DNA of 35,411 bases from Actinomycetota bacterium (lineage in GTDB: Bacteria > Actinomycetota > Acidimicrobiia > IMCC26256 > VFJJ01): the NCBI GenBank assembly GCA_009886115.1, contig VFJJ01000065.1, positions 1 through 35,411 of the forward strand. Reading direction: 5' to 3'. Below, one piece after another: positions 31,318 through 35,411 of the stretch (positions are counted from its first letter, which is position 1; every line of letters starts with the position of its first letter). A program made the position numbers and the translations under genes. Under the pieces are notes generated by a model. It had not been told where the DNA came from and did no database searches. It saw only the letters and a list, made by a program, of their open reading frames with translations.

Positions 31318-32907
31318 TCAGCAGGGCAACTCGGCAACGGCGAGTCCGGCAGCGTCGCTGATGCCGGCCTGCTCGGCCACCGGGACGGTCGTGCCGGTGG
31401 TGGCCACGCTGGTGGGTGGCGCCTGGGTGCTCGACGTGGACGAGGGGCGCGAACCAGGCCGGGTCGTCGATGTCGTGACTCTCGTGGTGGTTGTGGTGGT
31501 GGTGTTCGTCGGCGGCAGGTCTTCCTCGCGGAATTCGTTGACCGGCTTGTCGAGGACGCTCACGGGCTCCGACCCCACGACGAGCTCCACGTCCGCCCCG
31601 TCGATGAAGAGCACGGGCACGAGTCGGTGCGGGCCTTCGAGGTACCGGGCGACGAGCTCGGCCTTGTCGACCGCATCGAGCTGTCCTTCGGCGTAGCGGA
31701 CCTCGGTGACCGCGACCGTGTCGGGACCGGCGACGACATCGCCGACTCGAAAGCCCCGGTCGTCGAGCGCCCCGTTCACGGCGCCGACATCCTGGCCGCC
31801 GCCGGAGCCGTCGACCGTGCGAAGCCGCACGTCGGGCTCGATGCTGCCCACGCGGAACGGCCGGAGGAACGGCTCGGCGGTACGGATCGAGAAGTTGACC
31901 GCTCCGGGTGTGAGCGTGATCGGCAGCGTCCGCATCGGGACCTTGTCGGGATCGACGTCGAGGAGCTGACGGGCGAGGCCGAACGCCAGGTCGAAGTCGG
32001 CGAGGTTCGGGTCGACCACGAGCGGGTCCATCACCGCCTTGAGGAGGTCGTCGAGCTGGCCGAGGTCGCCGCCGATCTGGCCCTTGGCGGTGCTGGCCAG
32101 CCGGCGCAGCAGGTCCTGCTGACGGCGCGTCCGGGCGATGTCGCTGTTGGTCGGATCGGGCTTCCAGCGGCCGTCGACGAACGACTGAAAATGCCGGGAA
32201 CGGGCATACGCCAGGGCCTGTCCACCGTCGAGGGTCTGGCATTCACCACCCACGTCGAGGCCCGTGAAGGCGTCACGAGCGGGGAAGTAGAAGTAGACGA
32301 CCACGCCTCCGACCTCGTCGACGATGTCCTTCACGCCTGCGAAGTCGACCTGCACGTAGTGGTGGACGGGCACGAGGAAGTTCTTCTTCACCGTGTCGAT
32401 GAGACGCTCGACGCCGGCGGCAGGATCGTTCCGATCGGTGAGCGCCTCGTTGATGGGACGGGTCCCGCGCCCGGGTATCTCGACGAGCGTGTCGCGGGGG
32501 ATCGACAGGACGTACGCGAAGTCGTTCTCGGGCTCGACGCGAACCAGCATGATGACGTCGGCGCAGTTGCACCCGGCCGACGCGTCGCCGAAGCCCGTGC
32601 CCGACAGGTTGGCCCGGCTGTCGGTGCCGACGACGAGGAAGTTCTGCGGCGCCGACGGTGGCGGCGCCTTGCCCGACGGCGCGGTGACGATCTCGTCATC
32701 GGATCCGGTTTGTGCCCGATCGTCGGGGATCGTGTCGAGGACATCGGCCACGGCGTCGGGGAGCACGTCGATGCTGCTCTCGAAATCGTTGCGGGCCTTG
32801 GCTCTGACGCCCTCGACGGCGACCACCATGACCACGGTCGTGACGAGTACGGCGATGCCGAGTCGCGACAGGAACCGCACCGACGAGCCCGACAGCGAGA
32901 CCTTCAT
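31318..32907 (-). CDS. LytR-CpsA-Psr (LCP) family protein with LytR_C domain and C-terminal Cys
   Basis: 529 residues. LCP proteins transfer lipid-linked glycopolymers to peptidoglycan outside the membrane. There is a membrane anchor at about 13-33, then the LCP domain with VVGTDSRAN (92-100), SIPRDTLV (135-142), PINEALT, YVQVDFAGV and ALAYARSRH holding the polyprenyl-phosphate Arg and Asp residues. A LytR_C domain follows (RLRTVDGSGG to ELVVGSE), then a Thr/Ser-rich tail ending ELPC. The protein has an unusual CNC at 113-115. It is a close tandem paralogue of the next LCP gene. A -10-like TAGCAT lies nine bases upstream of the ATG. Confidence 0.93.
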   Translation of the reverse strand: MKVSLSGSSVRFLSRLGIAVLVTTVVMVVAVEGVRAKARNDFESSIDVLPDAVADVLDTIPDDRAQTGSDDEIVTAPSGKAPPPSAPQNFLVVGTDSRANLSGTGFGDASAGCNCADVIMLVRVEPENDFAYVLSIPRDTLVEIPGRGTRPINEALTDRNDPAAGVERLIDTVKKNFLVPVHHYVQVDFAGVKDIVDEVGGVVVYFYFPARDAFTGLDVGGECQTLDGGQALAYARSRHFQSFVDGRWKPDPTNSDIARTRRQQDLLRRLASTAKGQIGGDLGQLDDLLKAVMDPLVVDPNLADFDLAFGLARQLLDVDPDKVPMRTLPITLTPGAVNFSIRTAEPFLRPFRVGSIEPDVRLRTVDGSGGGQDVGAVNGALDDRGFRVGDVVAGPDTVAVTEVRYAEGQLDAVDKAELVARYLEGPHRLVPVLFIDGADVELVVGSEPVSVLDKPVNEFREEDLPPTNTTTTTTTRVTTSTTRPGSRPSSTSSTQAPPTSVATTGTTVPVAEQAGISDAAGLAVAELPC

Positions 32908-32916
32908 AGGGCGGGG

Positions 32917-32922
32917 ATGCTA
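32917..32922 (-). promoter_or_regulatory. Candidate -10 box of the first LCP gene
   Basis: TAGCAT on the minus strand, nine bases before the ATG at 32907. The spacing and following GC-rich bases mirror the box ahead of the neighbouring LCP gene (34561-34566), consistent with duplication of gene and promoter together. Confidence 0.45.
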
Positions 32923-32963
32923 CCGGCGCCGAATCGGCCATATACCGCGGCCCCCGGGCACGC

Positions 32964-34550
32964 TCAGCAGGGCGTGGGCGGGACGTCGAGCGCGTCCGCA
33001 TCGGCGATACCGGCCTGCTCGGCGACCGGGATGGTGGTCACGATCGAGCCTCCGGTGACGGGCGGGGCGCCGGTCGTGGTGCTCGAGGGAGCAGGCGCTC
33101 CGGGTCGAGTCGATGGGGGTGCGGCCACGGTCGTGATGGTCGTCGGGGGAAGGTCGTCGTCACGGAACTGAGCGACAGGCTCGGCGAGAACGCTCAGCGC
33201 CTCCGAACCCACGACGAGCTCGACGTCGGCGCCCTCGAGGGCGAGCACCGGCACCAACCGGTGGGGACCGTCGAGGTGACGGGCGACGAGCTGGGCCTTG
33301 GCCAGGCTGGCTGGTTGCCCGGCGACGTAGCGGACCTCGGCGGTCGAGACGTCGTCGGGACGGGGAGCGACGTCGTCGACGCGAAAGCCCGAGGCGCCGA
33401 GCGCGAAATTGACGGCGTCGGCAGCTTCGGAGCCCCCCGAGGCGTCGAGAACCCGGAGCCGCACCTCGCCGGGCACGTTGCCGAGCCGGAACGGCGCCAG
33501 GTAGGGCTCGGCCGCGCCGGGCGAGAACGACAGGTACGACGCTCCCTCGATGTTCGTGAAGCTCACGGGGAGGGTCCGCATCTGGATCGTCGCGGGGTCG
33601 ATGTCGCGCAGCTCCCGCGCCAGGTTGAACGCCGTGTCGAAGTCGAGGGTCGGGTCGAGCGTCAGCGGATCGGTCATGGCGTCGACGAGGTCGGAGAGCT
33701 TGCCCAGGCTGTCGCCGATGTCGGCGTTCGCCGTCTGCGCCACGCGCCGCAGCAGGTCCTGCTGGCGGTGCGAGCGCGTGAGGTCGCTGTTGAACGGGTC
33801 GCTCTTCCAGCGTCCGTCGACGTATTCCTGGAAGTGGCGGGAACGGGCGTAGGCCAGTGCCGTGGCGCCGTCCATGTCGACACAGCCTCCGGCGACACTC
33901 AGCCCGGAGTAGGCGTCGCGCGCCGGGTAGTAGAGGAACACCGTGACACCGCCCAGGGCGTTCACGATGTGCTCGACGCCAGCGAAGTCGACCTGCACGT
34001 AGTGGTGGATCGGGATCTGGAAGTTGTCCTTCACCGTCTCGATGAGTCGCACGATGCCCTTGTTCGGGTCGTCGCGATCCGAGAGGGCCTCGTTGATGCG
34101 GCCCTGGCGGCCCCAGCCCGAGATCGTGACCAGCGTGTCACGAGGGATCGACAGCACGTAGGCGAAGTCGTTCTGGGGCTCCACCCGCACGATCATGATC
34201 ACGTCGGCGCGTGATCCTCCGGCGGTCGTCTCGCTCCCGAAGCCCGGACCCGACATGTTCGCCCGGCTGTCGGTACCGACGAGGAGGAAGTTCTGCGGCG
34301 CCGACGGAGGCGGGGTCCGCTCGGTGGCGACGGTCACGACCCGGCCGTCGGGCCCGGTGACGACCGCTCCGCCCGCCTGGGGATCGAGCGCAGCCCCCAC
34401 CTCCTCGTCGAGGAAGGCGACGTCGAACTCGTCGCGCGCCTTGGCCCGGACCCCTTCCACGGCCGCCACCATGACGACGGTCGTGACGAGCACCGCGATC
34501 CCGAGTCGGGACAGGAACCGCATCAACGAACCCGACAGCGAGATTCTCAT
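32964..34550 (-). CDS. LytR-CpsA-Psr (LCP) family protein with LytR_C domain and C-terminal Cys
   Basis: 528 residues from the ATG at 34550, which matches the start of the paralogue (LSGS-RFLSRLGIAVLVTTVVMV in both); the open frame upstream of it is not supported. Membrane anchor at about 13-33, then VGTDSRAN, SIPRDTLVT, RINEALS, YVQVDFAGV and ALAYARSRH of the LCP domain, a LytR_C domain (RLRVLDASGG to ELVVGSE), a Pro/Thr-rich tail and the end PTPC. The whole protein has exactly two cysteines, one in GGCVDMDG of the LCP domain and one at the C-terminus, both extracytoplasmic, so a disulfide is possible. Expected role: attachment of wall polysaccharide to peptidoglycan. Confidence 0.93.
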   Translation of the reverse strand: MRISLSGSLMRFLSRLGIAVLVTTVVMVAAVEGVRAKARDEFDVAFLDEEVGAALDPQAGGAVVTGPDGRVVTVATERTPPPSAPQNFLLVGTDSRANMSGPGFGSETTAGGSRADVIMIVRVEPQNDFAYVLSIPRDTLVTISGWGRQGRINEALSDRDDPNKGIVRLIETVKDNFQIPIHHYVQVDFAGVEHIVNALGGVTVFLYYPARDAYSGLSVAGGCVDMDGATALAYARSRHFQEYVDGRWKSDPFNSDLTRSHRQQDLLRRVAQTANADIGDSLGKLSDLVDAMTDPLTLDPTLDFDTAFNLARELRDIDPATIQMRTLPVSFTNIEGASYLSFSPGAAEPYLAPFRLGNVPGEVRLRVLDASGGSEAADAVNFALGASGFRVDDVAPRPDDVSTAEVRYVAGQPASLAKAQLVARHLDGPHRLVPVLALEGADVELVVGSEALSVLAEPVAQFRDDDLPPTTITTVAAPPSTRPGAPAPSSTTTGAPPVTGGSIVTTIPVAEQAGIADADALDVPPTPC

Positions 34551-34560
34551 GAGGGGCGAG

Positions 34561-34566
34561 ATTCTA
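34561..34566 (-). promoter_or_regulatory. Candidate -10 box of the second LCP gene
   Basis: TAGAAT on the minus strand, ten bases before the ATG at 34550, in a 159-base gap after the third LCP gene. No Shine-Dalgarno precedes the ATG. The rest of the gap shows only a small GGTCC-GCGT-GGACC hairpin near 34670. Confidence 0.45.
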
Positions 34567-34709
34567 CCGACCAGGTCCGGGGCTCCGACCCGCAGGGCCC
34601 TCTGCCCCCTTGGGGTCGCGCATCCCTGGTGGAAACCGTCCCGCGTCGGGGCTACCGGTGGAACGAGGCGGTCCGCGTGGACCAACCCTGAGTCCGGCGC
34701 TGGTGCTGC

Positions 34710-35411
34710 TCAGCAGGGAAGGACCAGCGGCGCTGGCGCCGTGGGCTCGGGAGCGGCCTGGTCGGGGCGGGTGACCGAGGCCAGCCTCGTGGTGAGCGTG
34801 ACCGGGTCGACCGGGTCGACTGGGCCGACTGGGCCGACCGCGCCGCCGTCGGCCGCGGCAGCCTCGGCCTCCTCGGCGATGGGTCGGAAGTCCTTGCCCA
34901 GCACGACCTCGACGTCGACGCCCGCCAACTCGAGGATCGGAACCAAGCGACCGACGCCGAGGTGGAATGCCGCCAGCTCGGCCTTCTCCCTGGCGCCGTC
35001 ACGGCCCTCGGCGTAGCGGATCTCGGTCTCGTCGAGACCGAACTCGTCGGCATCGGTGAGGTCGACCACCACGAAACCCTTGGCGGTGAGGAGGTCGCCA
35101 CCCGCACCAGCCAGGCCGGCGGTCCCGTCGCCGTTGAAGACGATGAGGCGCACCTCGCCAGGGGCCAGGTCGTTCGGCGGGGTGGGCGCGGGAGGCGCAG
35201 GCACGTCGTTGAAGGGCGCGAGTGTCTCGGCCACGGCGTCCTCGTCGAAGAACAGCACCGAAGCCTCGCCAACCCGGCCGAGCCGGGTGGGGATCTGGGT
35301 CATCACCACCTCGTCGGTGTCGATGGCGCGCAGGCTCTCGGCCAGGTCGAAGGCGTCCTGGAAGCGGAACCCGTCGTCGACGGTGAGTGACCGCAAGATC
35401 GTGTCGGCCAC
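34710..35411 (-). CDS. LCP-type protein, C-terminal part with LytR_C domain and C-terminal Cys (N-terminus beyond window)
   Basis: 234 codons run in from the right edge without a start of their own. The visible part aligns with the ends of the two neighbouring LCP proteins: QDAFDLAESLRAIDTDEVVMTQIPTR corresponds to the segment before LytR_C, and GEVRLIVFNGDGTAGLAGAGGDLL to VEVVLGKDF is the LytR_C domain. It is more diverged than the other two are from each other. The tail contains GPVGPVDPVDPV from 9-bp repeats at about 34799-34840 and ends VLPC. The catalytic LCP domain is expected just outside the window, so full function cannot be judged. Confidence 0.85.
   Translation of the reverse strand: MADTILRSLTVDDGFRFQDAFDLAESLRAIDTDEVVMTQIPTRLGRVGEASVLFFDEDAVAETLAPFNDVPAPPAPTPPNDLAPGEVRLIVFNGDGTAGLAGAGGDLLTAKGFVVVDLTDADEFGLDETEIRYAEGRDGAREKAELAAFHLGVGRLVPILELAGVDVEVVLGKDFRPIAEEAEAAAADGGAVGPVGPVDPVDPVTLTTRLASVTRPDQAAPEPTAPAPLVLPC
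34799..34840 (-). repeat. 9-bp coding repeats in the third LCP tail
   Basis: GACCGGGTC twice then GACTGGGCC twice and a partial copy (plus-strand view), encoding Gly/Asp-Pro-Val triplets. They are in frame and likely length-variable. Confidence 0.8.

Noticed and set aside
31250-32242. N-terminal extension of the RmlB-like frame up to 32242
   Set aside because: The extension overlaps the LCP gene on the same strand and is basic low-complexity sequence. The NAD-binding start at 31249 is at the family-normal position.
1-35411. tRNA, rRNA, phage, integrase or insertion sequence
   Set aside because: I found no cloverleaf-like segments, rRNA motifs, transposase or integrase motifs on either strand.

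Overview
This is a very GC-rich chromosomal window from an actinobacterium. The class Acidimicrobiia is my best guess, an inference from gene content: coenzyme F420 genes, Thr/Pro-rich extracytoplasmic linkers, many apparently leaderless -10/ATG arrangements and DUF5719-type proteins. It shows no rRNA, tRNA, phage, CRISPR array or insertion sequence. It is housekeeping and cell-envelope DNA with one small toxin-antitoxin insertion.

Layout. (1) Positions 1-9.3 kb, minus strand: a membrane glycosyltransferase-like protein, phosphomannomutase, a Trm112-like protein, a SIS-type phosphoglucose/phosphomannose isomerase, adenosylhomocysteinase, methylthioribose-1-phosphate isomerase and a ComF-type phosphoribosyltransferase cut by the left edge. 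(2) 9.6-12.5 kb: a CPBP membrane protease diverging from ftsH. (3) 12.5-18.5 kb, minus strand: a GT2/multi-membrane-span fusion, a DUF5719-like surface protein and a membrane-anchored thioredoxin-like protein, tightly packed. (4) 18.7-21.3 kb, plus strand: a DinB-type protein, a small unknown protein, and cofD and cofE for coenzyme F420. (5) 21.3-22.0 kb: a Phd/PIN toxin-antitoxin pair. (6) 22.0-31.2 kb, minus strand: a long, often overlapping run for nucleotide sugars and glycosyl transfer (RmlB-like, RmlD, UDP-glucose dehydrogenase, UDP-glucuronate decarboxylase, two GT2 enzymes, a His-motif membrane protein, a sugar-1-phosphate nucleotidyltransferase and a GalE-like epimerase). (7) 31.3-35.4 kb: three LytR-CpsA-Psr (LCP) proteins, the last cut by the right edge.

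The gene set is that of the Mycobacterium tuberculosis Rv3248c-Rv3267 neighbourhood (sahH, SIS isomerase, pmmA, fbiA, fbiB, the mannose-1-phosphate guanylyltransferase, wbbL1, rmlD, cpsA). Together the genes activate hexoses, build lipid-linked or wall-linked glycans containing mannose, rhamnose-like and xylose or glucuronate sugars, and ligate them to the wall through LCP proteins.

The most unusual signals are: a conserved C-terminal Pro-Cys end on all three LCP proteins, encoded by an identical nine-base end; Cys in place of the catalytic Asp of the RmlB-like dehydratase; a His-motif envelope protein split by a Thr-rich tract; a Trm112-like protein without zinc cysteines; and two AT-richer palindromes flanking mtnA.
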